Shown here piece by piece: positions 7,966 through 18,143 of a stretch of 36,015 bases of DNA (position 1 is its first letter; every line of letters starts with the position of its first letter). Under the pieces are notes generated by a model. That model was not told the DNA's origin, did no database searches, and saw only the letters and a program-made list of their open reading frames with translations. The position numbers and the translations under genes are program-made. The stretch is from contig JANSWY010000047.1 in the NCBI GenBank assembly GCA_024743255.1, positions 1-36,015 on the forward strand, read 5' to 3'. This DNA comes from a bacterium (GTDB lineage Bacteria; Bacteroidota; Bacteroidia; Cytophagales; Cyclobacteriaceae).

Positions 7966-8661
7966 GTGACTGGAGGACTAATCGATGATCAGGCACCTTT
8001 TTATGTGGCATCTGATGGAAATGTGGGTGTAGGTGCAACTGTTCCTGCAACAAAACTGGATGTAAGAGGGAACATGTATTTAGGGTACGGAGTAGCAGCC
8101 AATGGCCAAAGAAGGCAACTTAGAGTATATGGTTATGATGCCGGAGCAAAGTTTTACGGTACTATCCACTCAAATTGGGAGGACTCCAAGAGAACATTTG
8201 ACATCTACACAAACAGCGCAACACATCAGCTGAAGATAGATGCTTCTGCAAATGCAGGTGCAAGAATATTATTACTTCCAGGAGCCAATACAGGTGTAGG
8301 TATTGGAACAACTGATATCGATTCTTATAAGCTTGCTGTTGATGGAGCAATCAGATCCACAGAAGTGAAGGTAGAAGCTTCGCCATGGCCGGATTATGTA
8401 TTTACACCTGAATACGATCTGCAATCACTTTCAGAAATAGAAACATACATCAACCAAAATGGACACCTTCCAAATATCCCATCTGCCGCAGAAGTTGAAG
8501 AAAACAATGGTATTCAGCTAGGAGAGATGAATGCAAAACTTCTTGAGAAGATAGAAGAACTGACTTTGTATGTCATTGACCTTGACAAAAGAGATAAAGA
8601 AAAAGATCAGCTCATTAAAGAACTAAAAGAAGAACTTCAAACCCTTAAAACCAACCACTAA
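7966..8661 (+). CDS. Exported fibre-like protein, C-terminal fragment (frameshifted gene, operon A)
   Basis: The frame can start at GTG 7966 but is open back to 7810 and lacks its own signal peptide, so it is best read as the second part of the gene beginning at 7331. It contains fibre-like repeats (SDGNVGVGATVPATKLDVRG, GVGIGTTDIDSYKLAVDG) and then the shared C-terminal module: EVKVE, WPDYVF, a helical block with NGHLPNIPSAAEVEE, LGEMNAKLLEKIEELTLYVI, and a charged coiled coil to the end. The module resembles the C-terminal part of Bacteroidota tail-fibre-like proteins found beside RHS genes. The next gene starts 1 base after the stop. Confidence 0.65.
   Translation: MTGGLIDDQAPFYVASDGNVGVGATVPATKLDVRGNMYLGYGVAANGQRRQLRVYGYDAGAKFYGTIHSNWEDSKRTFDIYTNSATHQLKIDASANAGARILLLPGANTGVGIGTTDIDSYKLAVDGAIRSTEVKVEASPWPDYVFTPEYDLQSLSEIETYINQNGHLPNIPSAAEVEENNGIQLGEMNAKLLEKIEELTLYVIDLDKRDKEKDQLIKELKEELQTLKTNH
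8338..8580 (+). repeat. Fibre C-terminal module, copy 1
   Basis: Encodes VDGAIRSTEVKVE through IEELTLYVID. At DNA level it is close to copies 2 and 3 in the block around NIPSAAEVEE, where most differences fall at third codon positions. Confidence 0.8.
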
Positions 8662-8662
8662 A

Positions 8663-9973
8663 ATGAAAACTAAAATATTATTATTGGCAGCACTTTTTGT
8701 TAGCGCTATTAATGTTACAAATGTTCAATCACAAGACTTTGATGGTCCTAGACCTACCGGTAGTTCAACGGATGGAATTAACATTACACCAGCATATAAT
8801 ACTAACATTCAATTGACAAATCGAACCTGGTCTGGTTCACATGGGATACTATTTAACTCCTACAAACCATCCAGTCAGGTTTCAGGAAGTCTTTTGACAA
8901 CAGGGAATACGAAATATGCTAATGGACCAGGTAGTCACAGCGCAGGAGCAGGTGCCATCATGTTTTTCGCCAATGGCGGTCGAATGGATTTTCTGATTTC
9001 ACAGAGCTCATCAAATGCACATGATGATGTTAATTGGGATGGATCCAAAATGACCATAAGACGAAATGGTAATATTGGAATTTCCAATACAGATCCAATG
9101 GAAAAACTATCAATCACAGATGGACAAATATTTATTGGAAATACACAAACAAATCAAGCAGAGTCGGGGAGGTTAAGATTTGGTGAGTACACGGATAAAT
9201 ACCAAGGTGCATTTGTTCATTATGATGGTAGTACCAATTTTTTAAATCTTGGAGTACATAATACCAATGATGCCGATCCTGCTAATGATGTAAATGCAAT
9301 TTCTATCAAGAGAGAGACTGGTCATGTTGCAATGGGTACTACCAATATGAGCTATCAACTCAACATTGGTGGAGATTTGTATTTCCCTGAGGAGTCTGGA
9401 GAATCTGGTAGAGTATTATTTAGAGCGCATTCTAGTGATGTTGCAATTATTAAATCAGAGCAATACGGCACAGGTACAGGTACAAGATTGAAATTTGAGG
9501 TTCATGATGATACTGATGATTACTTTTCATTTAACCACAAACACCATCAGCAAGGAGACTTAGAAATTTTCAAAATGACAAGATCTAAAGTAACCTCTGC
9601 TGTCAACATGGATGTAAACGGAATAGTAAGATCCAAAGAGGTGAAAGTGGAACTAGAAAACTGGCCGGATTACGTTTTCACACCTTCATACAATTTACAA
9701 TCACTATCAGAAGTAGAATCCTTCATCAACCAAAACGGTCATCTTCCGAATATCCCATCTGCAGCAGAAGTAGAAGAAAATAATGGTATTGAGCTTGGAC
9801 AAATGAATGCTAAGCTTCTTGAGAAGATAGAGGAGTTGACATTGCATTTGATTGAGAAGGATAAGGAAATAAGTGAGCTTAAAGAAACGAACAAAGAGTT
9901 GGCCATCAATCAGGAAAAGATCTTTGAATTGCTGAATCAACTAAAAGAAAATAAATCAACTAAGTCTGAATAA
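8663..9973 (+). CDS. Exported fibre-like protein (operon A)
   Basis: A 436-residue exported protein. The signal peptide ends NVQSQ (about residue 24). The middle is beta-rich and glycine-rich with two fibre-type motifs (GNIGISNTDPMEKLSITDGQ and HVAMGTTNMSYQLNIGGDLY). The C-terminal module starts near residue 318 (WPDYVF at 334) and runs into a long heptad-like helix (KDKEISELKETNKELAINQ), suggesting a trimeric stalk. The family is common in Bacteroidota beside RHS genes and has no proven function; a surface fibre or delivery component is an inference from fibre-like motifs and context. It starts 1 base after the preceding gene and ends 2 bases before the next, so it is translationally coupled. 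Confidence 0.75.
   Translation: MKTKILLLAALFVSAINVTNVQSQDFDGPRPTGSSTDGINITPAYNTNIQLTNRTWSGSHGILFNSYKPSSQVSGSLLTTGNTKYANGPGSHSAGAGAIMFFANGGRMDFLISQSSSNAHDDVNWDGSKMTIRRNGNIGISNTDPMEKLSITDGQIFIGNTQTNQAESGRLRFGEYTDKYQGAFVHYDGSTNFLNLGVHNTNDADPANDVNAISIKRETGHVAMGTTNMSYQLNIGGDLYFPEESGESGRVLFRAHSSDVAIIKSEQYGTGTGTRLKFEVHDDTDDYFSFNHKHHQQGDLEIFKMTRSKVTSAVNMDVNGIVRSKEVKVELENWPDYVFTPSYNLQSLSEVESFINQNGHLPNIPSAAEVEENNGIELGQMNAKLLEKIEELTLHLIEKDKEISELKETNKELAINQEKIFELLNQLKENKSTKSE
9608..9856 (+). repeat. Fibre C-terminal module, copy 2
   Basis: Encodes MDVNGIVRSKEVKVE through EELTLHLIE. Near-identical in protein to copies 1 and 3. Confidence 0.8.
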
Positions 9974-9975
9974 AT

Positions 9976-10794
9976 ATGAAAAAACTACTGCTTTTAATAT
10001 TGATATTACCATTTGGGCTACATGCTCAGATTTATAAACAGGAATTGAGTTTTCCTGGATCTGGAGATAAAACCATGCCTCTTGGAAGGTATCAGGTTGG
10101 TACAGCTGTACATGTATTATTCCAGGTAGATGGTGGTTGGGCCCAGGATGGAGGTGTCTATCATATTGCGTCTGATTGGAACGGAACACCAAGAATAATT
10201 TACCGAGGAGAAAGTTCAATTTCAACAAGGTTAAAATTTTACGGATATGTTGATCCAGCATCTGCAGGATATGCATTCATTTGGGCTACATGGGATAATC
10301 AGTCACCGAGCGAATCATATAGTAATACTGCCAAATTTACAATCAGCTCTAATGGACATTTTGATGCAAACAATCATGGTACTTTCAGCAGTGCCACTGA
10401 ATTACCTAGTGTATTAGTGGTTCAATCCAATTCTCAAAACGTAGGAATTGGAACAACAGACACCTTTGGCCACAAACTAGCAGTAAATGGATCAATTGGC
10501 TGCAAAGAAGTCAAAGTAGAAACCACCAGCGCATGGCCAGATTATGTCTTTGAAGATGGTTATGACCTAATCAGCCTCGAAGCAATAGAATCATTCATCA
10601 ACGAAAACGGTCACCTGCCAAATATCCCATCTGCAGCAGAAGTGGAAGAAAATAAAGGGATTGAGCTGGGAGAGATGAATGCGAAGCTATTAGAAAAAAT
10701 AGAAGAGCTCACGCTTTACATGATAGAGCTCAAAAAAGAAAATCAATCATTGAAGAATAGAATCGAAAAAATTGAATCATCTGTAGAGAAGTAA
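9976..10794 (+). CDS. Exported fibre-like protein, short form (operon A)
   Basis: 272 residues with a compact signal peptide (MKKLLLLILILPFGLHAQ). Residues 20-150 form a beta-rich head not obviously shared with the other fibre proteins (FPGSGDKTMPLGRYQVGTAV). A NVGIGTTDTFGHKLAVNGSI motif then leads into the shared module (WPDYVF at 187, ELGEMNAKLLEKIEELTLYM near 235) and a charged helix at the end. Different heads on one conserved tail suggest interchangeable binding domains on a common trimerising base; this is inference. The start lies 2 bases past the previous stop, and the next gene begins 4 bases after its own stop. Confidence 0.75.
   Translation: MKKLLLLILILPFGLHAQIYKQELSFPGSGDKTMPLGRYQVGTAVHVLFQVDGGWAQDGGVYHIASDWNGTPRIIYRGESSISTRLKFYGYVDPASAGYAFIWATWDNQSPSESYSNTAKFTISSNGHFDANNHGTFSSATELPSVLVVQSNSQNVGIGTTDTFGHKLAVNGSIGCKEVKVETTSAWPDYVFEDGYDLISLEAIESFINENGHLPNIPSAAEVEENKGIELGEMNAKLLEKIEELTLYMIELKKENQSLKNRIEKIESSVEK
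10480..10729 (+). repeat. Fibre C-terminal module, copy 3
   Basis: Encodes AVNGSIGCKEVKVE through EELTLYMIE; third copy in operon A. Confidence 0.8.
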
Positions 10795-10798
10795 GATT

Positions 10799-13700
10799 AT
10801 GAGAAAGATTATCATATTTATTTTCGGGCTGTTTTTGACCAATTTGTCAATAGCCCAGAACTACATTCCGAATGTAATTCCGGCTTCTCCGGAGGCCTCT
10901 AGTATTACAGATTATTCTGAAATTAAGATTTCGGAATATACTGGGTCGATAAGTAAAAGTATTCCCATATTCCAAATTCAGGAAGGTGGAATTAATGTTC
11001 CAATTACCTTAAACTACAACTCAGGAGGCCACAGGGTTCAAGAGTCAGCATCTCGTGTAGGATTGGGATGGGCTTTAAACGCCGGTGGGGTAATTTCAAG
11101 GGAAATGCGAGGACAGCCCGATGATGAAAAAGGCTTTTTGAGTTTGATTGAGCAATTTGAAAATATATCAGCACCCAATGGTCCATATCAATATTTGATG
11201 TCTGGTCCGGATACTCAGGAAAGATATGAGCTGTTGAAAGAAATTGGACTTGGTTGTGAAGACAGTGAGCCAGATGTTTTCAGTTTCAATTTTAATGGTA
11301 TTACAGGGAAGTTTCATTTTAACTGGGATGGAACATTAGAGGTCTCTTCGGATCAACATTTAATTATTGTGCCTCAACACGAAGGAGGGAACCCAATTTC
11401 TCCCTTCCCAATTCTGCTAACCGATCCGATTGTAGGTTTTGTAATCATCGATTCAGATGGGTTCTGGTATGAATTTGATAAAGTCGAAACTACTACCATT
11501 GTATCTACTGGAATTTTGAGGTGTTCGATAAGCCCAGTAAATGAGTACAATTCCTCTTGGTACCTTACGAAAATTACAAACCCAAGCAAAAATAAAGAGG
11601 TATATTTCGAATATGATTCATACATCTTAGAGGACTACAATATTGTACACTCGGTAACTAGAGAACATGGGCTAGGGGATCAAAGTATTTGTGGTTCCTC
11701 AATATCTGGAACTGAGACACAAACCAGTACTAATACCAGGGTTAATGGTTGGAATCTATCTCGAATTCATAGTAATTATAGTCCCATAGAGGCAAAATTT
11801 ATAGCAACTGATGTCAGAACCGATTTGACAGGATCTGGATTAAAAGAACTAGATAAAATAGAGATATACAATGACAATACTTTAGAAAGAGAATTTCTTT
11901 TAAGTCAGGACTATTCTAGTGGCAGGTTGACTTTACGTAGTTTACAAGAAAAATCATCGACTGCATCTTTAAACCCATTTAAATTTGACTACAATAGCAT
12001 AGCATTACCTGCAAGGAACAGTATTTCACAGGATCACTGGGGCTTTTACAATGGGTCTGGTGGAACCGAAGTATTTCCTACCTATTTTGTGAATTTAACT
12101 GGTGACATCCAAATATTTGGAGGTCGAGATAGAAGCCCGAGTTTGACTCATTCATCAGCAGGTGTTTTAAGTAAGATTACCTACCCAACTGGTGGTTCAG
12201 AAACTTACACACTCGAGTTAAATGATTATGGTTATGTAAATGGAGTTAAGCTATCTGAATACGAGACTACACCTAAGTCAGCTGATATAATTTCATGGGG
12301 AAACAAGGATATTTGTGCAGGTACACCTGGACAAACTGATACGAACGAGGTAACTTTCACTGTTTCTTCTGACCCTTCCGGGGTTGCTACAACCACACGT
12401 GTTATAATCACAGGCGATGTTGAATTTTATGATGAACTATACTTTGGAGGAGGAATTTATGCACCTTCTGCAAGGTTAGAAACTTCTTCGGGGACTTTAA
12501 TATATGAATTTACTGAAGGAAGTTCACAAGCACAACCTGTAGTTGTTAAAGATCTTTCTCCAGGAACATATAAACTAATCACTGAGGCAACAATGCGTTG
12601 TAACTCCAGTAGAGACAAAGCCTACATAAAAGTGGAATTTGATGATTACAGTAACAATTTGCTAAAGCAGAAGTACGCTGGAGGAGTAAGGGTTTCTGAG
12701 GTCAAGAAGTTGGATTCAGATGCAACAGTAGTCAAAACATCTACTTTTAATTATAACATGACGGATGGATATTCAAGTGGCAATATCCAAGCCGAACCAG
12801 TATATACATATGGATCATCTAAATATGTTGAATCAGGACCTTTAACTGATGTTGAATGCTCATTTCTACTCGCATTAACAAGGTCTAAGTTTAGTAAAGC
12901 CGGATACATTGGCTATAAGTCAGTTAGTATTACACAAGGTGCTGGTGGTAATGGGTATTCCGTAATGCATTTTAATGTTCCTAATGCCACAGTTGCATTA
13001 CAACCTCCATTCCAACCAGCAACATATACTGATCATGAAGCAGCACTGTTAAATTCTCTTGAATTATTTAACTCTGGCAACAATAAACAACACCTAACAA
13101 AGAACGATTACTTCTCAAGTACTATAAGTACACCGACTTTAAAAGTAGGTTTCAAAGGAGCAAATGGTCCTTTGGCAGATTATCATTTTGATCTTGGTAA
13201 TTATTACGTAAATATGGGGACTTCAAAAGTTGCGATAAGTGAGGTTACTCAATATGATGGCACATCAGAATTCGTAACAAAACAGGAGACTACTTACAAT
13301 TCTCGCGGACATTTTGTGAGATCAAAGAAGATTATCAATAATGATCGGACTATCATCAAGGAGATTTCTTACCCGCAAGATGTGATATATGCTATTACTC
13401 CGGTTAGTTCTTTAGTATCTGCTCATATCTATAATGTTCCAATCGAAGAGATACATTTAATTGAAATATCGGGAGAACAATATGTTACTGGAGCCACTTA
13501 CTACAGATACGACAATCTGTTTTTAAAGAGAGTACACACAGCTAATTTTGAAGAGCCTTTGCCTAAGTCCTCATTCGATTTAGCAAAAGATTTAAATGGA
13601 TCAAAGAACTCTTTTTATAATGAAACACCTGAAGCGGAATTTGTTTATTCTCAAGATTACCTATTAGAAACCGATCAAAAGGGTCTTAGTGAATCCTACT

Positions 13701-14179
13701 TGTGGGACCAGGAGGGTAGATTATCTGCAATGGTTAGTAATGCCTCTAATGATGAAATATATCATACTAGCTTTGAGTACTCCGGAGGTACCAGCGGGAC
13801 TTCAAAGACAGGGTCATTTTACAGAAATTCTGGCTCATTTAATTTTTCCAATGATGGTGGGTTTACTCCTCCCACAGGAGTGGATATGGTGATGTCATAT
13901 TGGTACTGGTCCAATGGTAAATGGAATTTTAGTGGTGAAATACCCTTTGCCAATTCATTTACTAACGGTTCGAGACTTGATGAAATTAGAGCATATCCAA
14001 AAAAATCTCAAATGACTACTTATGTAACACATCCTGTATATGGAGTCACCTGTATTACCGATCCAAATGGAATCACTAGTAACTTTGTTTATGATGATTT
14101 GGGAAGGCTAAAACAGGTTGTTGACTTTGAAGGAAATATATTACAGGAGTATGAGTACCACTATTCATCATCTAATTAA
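10799..14179 (+). CDS. Large exported YD-repeat protein, SpvB/TcB-like half of RHS shell (operon A)
   Basis: 1126 residues. The signal peptide ends LSIAQ (residue 20). The N-terminal part has the Bacteroidota YD-protein opening: alternating strands with VPITLNYNSGGHRVQE and then VGLGWALNAGGVISREMRG (about residues 63-102), which corresponds to the start of SpvB/TcB-type proteins. A long beta-rich middle follows (SKNKEVYFEYD, SKITYPTGGSETYTLELNDY). True YD repeats appear towards the C-terminus (TDPNGITSNFVYDDLGRLKQ). There is no RHS core and no toxin tip, so it cannot be a complete RHS toxin. With the next gene it forms a two-chain shell like TcB plus TcC in Tc toxins. That pairing is inferred from gene order and domain split. 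Confidence 0.8.
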   Translation: MRKIIIFIFGLFLTNLSIAQNYIPNVIPASPEASSITDYSEIKISEYTGSISKSIPIFQIQEGGINVPITLNYNSGGHRVQESASRVGLGWALNAGGVISREMRGQPDDEKGFLSLIEQFENISAPNGPYQYLMSGPDTQERYELLKEIGLGCEDSEPDVFSFNFNGITGKFHFNWDGTLEVSSDQHLIIVPQHEGGNPISPFPILLTDPIVGFVIIDSDGFWYEFDKVETTTIVSTGILRCSISPVNEYNSSWYLTKITNPSKNKEVYFEYDSYILEDYNIVHSVTREHGLGDQSICGSSISGTETQTSTNTRVNGWNLSRIHSNYSPIEAKFIATDVRTDLTGSGLKELDKIEIYNDNTLEREFLLSQDYSSGRLTLRSLQEKSSTASLNPFKFDYNSIALPARNSISQDHWGFYNGSGGTEVFPTYFVNLTGDIQIFGGRDRSPSLTHSSAGVLSKITYPTGGSETYTLELNDYGYVNGVKLSEYETTPKSADIISWGNKDICAGTPGQTDTNEVTFTVSSDPSGVATTTRVIITGDVEFYDELYFGGGIYAPSARLETSSGTLIYEFTEGSSQAQPVVVKDLSPGTYKLITEATMRCNSSRDKAYIKVEFDDYSNNLLKQKYAGGVRVSEVKKLDSDATVVKTSTFNYNMTDGYSSGNIQAEPVYTYGSSKYVESGPLTDVECSFLLALTRSKFSKAGYIGYKSVSITQGAGGNGYSVMHFNVPNATVALQPPFQPATYTDHEAALLNSLELFNSGNNKQHLTKNDYFSSTISTPTLKVGFKGANGPLADYHFDLGNYYVNMGTSKVAISEVTQYDGTSEFVTKQETTYNSRGHFVRSKKIINNDRTIIKEISYPQDVIYAITPVSSLVSAHIYNVPIEEIHLIEISGEQYVTGATYYRYDNLFLKRVHTANFEEPLPKSSFDLAKDLNGSKNSFYNETPEAEFVYSQDYLLETDQKGLSESYLWDQEGRLSAMVSNASNDEIYHTSFEYSGGTSGTSKTGSFYRNSGSFNFSNDGGFTPPTGVDMVMSYWYWSNGKWNFSGEIPFANSFTNGSRLDEIRAYPKKSQMTTYVTHPVYGVTCITDPNGITSNFVYDDLGRLKQVVDFEGNILQEYEYHYSSSN

Positions 14180-14191
14180 TCTGTTGAAACA

Positions 14192-17100
14192 ATGAAAAAT
14201 AATATAAAGAAACATATTTTGAGAACAGCGTTGTTCTCAATGATAATGCTGGTAGCATTTTCGATATCCTCATACGCTCAGCTAGTTAAAGTTCCTGCAC
14301 CTGTGGCAAATGAAGCTACTGAAATTATGACCACTAGCTTTACGGCAAATTGGTCTAGCAATGGAGGGGACCAGTCAATTACAACTTATTCAATTCAAGT
14401 AGCAACAGACGATTCCTTTATAAATCTAGTTTCAGGCTATGAGGACAAACCTATGCCAGGTAGTAATTTTAGTTACTTGGTTGACGGATTGACTAGGGAA
14501 ACAACATTCTACTACAGAATGAAAGCAACTGAATTGGGTGGCGCAAGTAGTGTTTGGTCTAATAGTATTGAGGTATCTACATTGAAGGATGTCAACTATG
14601 TTAAAACATTTGTGGCTAGACAGCCAGAGACAAGCTCGCTAGCTGCTATTGATGATAAAGATAGGGTGCAGGAGTCTGCGGTTTATGTTGATGGATTAGG
14701 AAGACCAATTCAAAATGTTGTTAGATGGGGTTCCAATGATGGGAATAATGATATGGTAACTCCGATAGAATATGATGACTATGGAAGGCAATCGAAGCAA
14801 TACCTACCTTATGAGGCAACCTACAACTATGGATCATATAGAATTGATGCAGTTACGGACCAAAACGCATTCTATGACAACCGTTTTGGAGGAACATCTG
14901 GTGACTTTGCTTTTGCTGAGGCTGTTTATGATAATTCGCCTTTAAATAGGGTTGTTAAGCAAGGAGCTCCCGGAGAAACTTGGAAGGCCTCTGGGAATCA
15001 TACGGTCGATTTGGAATTTCGGCCAAACACTGTGGCAGATGATGTAAGAAAACTATCATTCGATGGATCGACAATTCAACATGGCTCTGATTATGTGGCT
15101 GGTGAACTTTGGGTTACTATTGCAAAAGACGAAAATGAAGGAGACGATGAGGGTGTTAGTTTGGAGTTTACAAACACATTGGGCCAGGTTGTTCTCAAGA
15201 GGCAAAAGAGTGCTGTCAATTCCTACTATAGTACATATTATATCTATGATGATTTCTCTAACATTAAGTTTATTCTGCAGCCAGCAGGAGAGGCCGAGAT
15301 TATTTCAAGCAGCAATGATTGGACAAGGTTAAATCAGGATAGTTTCCGAAGCAATTGGATGTTTTGCTACGAATATGATGCAAGACAAAGAATGATAGCG
15401 AAGAAAGTTCCAGGAGCAGATTGGCAATACATGATCTATGACAATAGAGATCGGGTAGTGTTAACTCAAACAGGTAACCAAAGAAAACGCGAATTAATCT
15501 CAGGAGATCAAAATAGAGATACTTACGAAAACACTTCGTATCTAATTGAAGAAAATGGTTCATTAACGATGGGCCCTGGTTTCGAATTTAGTGCATCCAG
15601 TACAAATGAGTACACCGCAACATTTGATGAAAACAACATCAGGGGTGAATGGATTTATACTAAATACGATGAATTAAATCGTCCTGTGGTGACAGGTTTC
15701 TATCACAGTGATAAATCATTTAATGAATTAGCCAATGATGTAGCTCTTGTTTCAGACTTTACAGAAAGTTATACCGGATCAGCAAATTACTTTGGTTATG
15801 ATAATACTGGATTTCCATTATCTACATCAGATGATGATGTGTTGACAGTCACATATTATGATACCTACGATTTTGCTACTGATTTAAATTCAATTAAACC
15901 TGTTTCTTATCTAAATCAGCCGAAAGGCCAATTAACTGGAACACTTGTCAGGATTTTAGGAGAAAGTACCTTCTTGCGAACGGTATCATTTTATGATAAT
16001 AGATATAGGAATAATAAAATGATTTCAGATAATCATAAAAATGGATCTGATATTACTGAAAATGAGTACTACAATGAAATATCCTCTTTAGTTTCAAAAA
16101 GGACCAGTACTCATACTTCAACGGATTACACTGGTACATTAAAAGTTACAGAGACTCAAAATTATGATCACCTGGGAAGGCTTTTGACGCAGTATCACCA
16201 AATTGGAGATAATTCAGCAGATGAAATTCTTCTAGTGTCGAATTTATATAATGATCTTGGTGAATTGAATAATAAGCAACTTCACTCAGTTAATGATGGC
16301 GTGTCTTTTAAGCAATCAATTGATTACCAGTATAATATTAGAGGTTGGTTATCTAAAATCAATGATATCTCAAGTATGAACAGTGGTTCATCTGATAAGT
16401 TTGGAATGAGCCTTCATTATGAAAGTGCTGGATATTATGACGGTAATATTGGAAAGGTTGAATGGATAACTTTAGGAGGGGGTACCTTGAATCAAGGTCA
16501 CCAAGAATATGACTATTCTTATGATCTTCTAAATAGATTAAAAAAAGCAACTTATTCTAGTTCCTCACTAAATAACCATTTCACTGTTGGTGGAAATGAT
16601 AGTGGTAATATCAATTATGATCCAAATGGAAATATTTTAAGCCTAAATAGGTATCATAATGGAACTCAGGTTGATATCCTAAGCTATATCTACTCGGAAG
16701 GTAACAAACTGTCTGAAGTGTCTGATGCCGGGAACTCCACTTTATTTACGGACAAAAATCCAGCTAATGATGCACCAGATTATACATACGATGTAGATGG
16801 TAATATGACATCAGACTATAATAAAGATATTAGTCAAATCAATTACAATCATCTGAACTTACCTGAGAAATTTATTTTGCAAAATGGTTCTGTAAGCTAT
16901 TTATATGACGCAAATGGTAACAGATTGCAAAAAACATACTTCAGCGGGACAGGAACTACTGTCTCAGATTATGTTGGTGGGAAACAGTACAAAGATGGTG
17001 ATTTGGACTTTTTTCATCATTCCAATGGAAGAGTATTGGAAACAAATGGAAACTTTGAATACCAATACAATCTTACGGATCATTTAGGAAATGTTAGAGT

Positions 17101-18139
17101 TACAATAAATGAATCAGGAGGGGTAGAACAAAGAAACGGATATTATCCATTTGGCTTGACTTTCAATGATAATGTGCCATCTGTGAAGAATGATTATTTA
17201 TATAATCAAGGAATAGGGGATAAAACATTCAAAACAGAGAGACAAAACGAGCTCGATTTAGATTTTACCAAATTTAGGTCGTATGATTACACTTTAGGAA
17301 GATTTATTCAAATTGATCCATTGGCTGATGCCGCGGGTCAGGAAAATCACAATTCATATCACTACAGTTTCAATAATCCTATTATGTATAATGATCCATA
17401 TGGAGATTGTCCAGACCCTGACGATCCAGACTGTGAGCCAGGTTTTTGGGAAAAGCAAATAGCAACAGGCTTATGGCTATTAAACGAAAATGGAAAGATG
17501 TGGAACAAAACGTTATTTCAAAAAGAGGATGCAACTACTTTGGAAAATATTGATATGTCAATTACTATGACTGAATTGATGATTGCTCCATATATAATAA
17601 TGAAAGAAGGGGCAAGAGTATCTAAAAACTCAGGAAAATTACCAAAGGCTAAAAGTGTTAAACCTCCAATGAAGCCTGGTTTGATAAGTAATGCTGTTAA
17701 GAATATTTTTGATCAACCATTTAGGGGACTGGGTAACTTTAAGACACCAAATATTCACATCTTTAAGCAAGATGTCTCGAAATTTTTCACAAATAAAGTT
17801 ATTATTGTTGATGAGAATCTGATGTCCAATTTGGGCCAAAAGTTAGCAAATCAAGGTTTCAAAGTTTGGGAACCAATAAGGGGGATGGGGATTGCGGATA
17901 AAGCAATAGCACAGGTTGCAACTGAAAATGGAGCAATTGTCCTAACTAAAAATATTAAAGACTTTAAAAGATTGAAACAGATATTTCCTGATCTCATGAC
18001 TATTAAGGTACCACCTTCATTAAAGAGGGCGGAGGATGCTGATGAAATAGTTAGAAGAATGATGAATCTTGACAATGCGGTAAAAAGTAACCCGGATAAA
18101 ATTCCTGCTGGAGGACATGTAAGTTTAGGTGATTTATAA
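14192..18139 (+). CDS. DUF6443-RHS toxin with C-terminal PIN-like (DUF5615/Mut7-C-type) RNase tip (operon A)
   Basis: 1315 residues. A signal peptide ending SSYAQ (about residue 30) is followed by a fibronectin type III domain (34-130), a DUF6443 region (about 132-270, with YVDGLGRPIQNV and EYDDYGRQ), and many YD repeats. The RHS core then begins with TDHLGNVRVTINESGG and NGYYPFGLTF and continues SYDYTLGRFIQIDPLAD (1030-1046) to NDPYG (1067-1071). Asp1042 and Asp1068 match the aspartates of the RHS self-cleaving protease. After a linker, residues 1201-1315 form the toxin tip: IIVDENL, then ADKAIAQVATENGAIVLTKN, then KDF. This is the DUF5615 PIN-like pattern, with acidic residues D1207, D1236 and D1257. 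The expected target is RNA in the recipient cytoplasm. The immunity gene starts 4 bases downstream. Confidence 0.82.
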   Translation: MKNNIKKHILRTALFSMIMLVAFSISSYAQLVKVPAPVANEATEIMTTSFTANWSSNGGDQSITTYSIQVATDDSFINLVSGYEDKPMPGSNFSYLVDGLTRETTFYYRMKATELGGASSVWSNSIEVSTLKDVNYVKTFVARQPETSSLAAIDDKDRVQESAVYVDGLGRPIQNVVRWGSNDGNNDMVTPIEYDDYGRQSKQYLPYEATYNYGSYRIDAVTDQNAFYDNRFGGTSGDFAFAEAVYDNSPLNRVVKQGAPGETWKASGNHTVDLEFRPNTVADDVRKLSFDGSTIQHGSDYVAGELWVTIAKDENEGDDEGVSLEFTNTLGQVVLKRQKSAVNSYYSTYYIYDDFSNIKFILQPAGEAEIISSSNDWTRLNQDSFRSNWMFCYEYDARQRMIAKKVPGADWQYMIYDNRDRVVLTQTGNQRKRELISGDQNRDTYENTSYLIEENGSLTMGPGFEFSASSTNEYTATFDENNIRGEWIYTKYDELNRPVVTGFYHSDKSFNELANDVALVSDFTESYTGSANYFGYDNTGFPLSTSDDDVLTVTYYDTYDFATDLNSIKPVSYLNQPKGQLTGTLVRILGESTFLRTVSFYDNRYRNNKMISDNHKNGSDITENEYYNEISSLVSKRTSTHTSTDYTGTLKVTETQNYDHLGRLLTQYHQIGDNSADEILLVSNLYNDLGELNNKQLHSVNDGVSFKQSIDYQYNIRGWLSKINDISSMNSGSSDKFGMSLHYESAGYYDGNIGKVEWITLGGGTLNQGHQEYDYSYDLLNRLKKATYSSSSLNNHFTVGGNDSGNINYDPNGNILSLNRYHNGTQVDILSYIYSEGNKLSEVSDAGNSTLFTDKNPANDAPDYTYDVDGNMTSDYNKDISQINYNHLNLPEKFILQNGSVSYLYDANGNRLQKTYFSGTGTTVSDYVGGKQYKDGDLDFFHHSNGRVLETNGNFEYQYNLTDHLGNVRVTINESGGVEQRNGYYPFGLTFNDNVPSVKNDYLYNQGIGDKTFKTERQNELDLDFTKFRSYDYTLGRFIQIDPLADAAGQENHNSYHYSFNNPIMYNDPYGDCPDPDDPDCEPGFWEKQIATGLWLLNENGKMWNKTLFQKEDATTLENIDMSITMTELMIAPYIIMKEGARVSKNSGKLPKAKSVKPPMKPGLISNAVKNIFDQPFRGLGNFKTPNIHIFKQDVSKFFTNKVIIVDENLMSNLGQKLANQGFKVWEPIRGMGIADKAIAQVATENGAIVLTKNIKDFKRLKQIFPDLMTIKVPPSLKRAEDADEIVRRMMNLDNAVKSNPDKIPAGGHVSLGDL
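17792..18139 (+). other. Toxin tip of RHS protein A: PIN-like RNase domain
   Basis: Encodes residues 1201-1315. Order of motifs: beta strand plus VDEN (first acid, D1207); helix and second strand (QGFKVWEPI); GIADKAI (second acid, D1236); then GAIVLTKNIKDF (third acid, D1257); then a strand with MTIKVPP and a last helix. This follows stand-alone DUF5615/COG4634 proteins from end to end, except for an extra tail of about 20 residues (SNPDKIPAGGHVSLGDL). Confidence 0.7.
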
Positions 18140-18143
18140 AGTT

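Noticed and set aside
18129-18143. GTG start for the DUF433 immunity protein overlapping the toxin stop
   Set aside because: The ATG at 18144 is stronger and starts just before the DUF433 strand.
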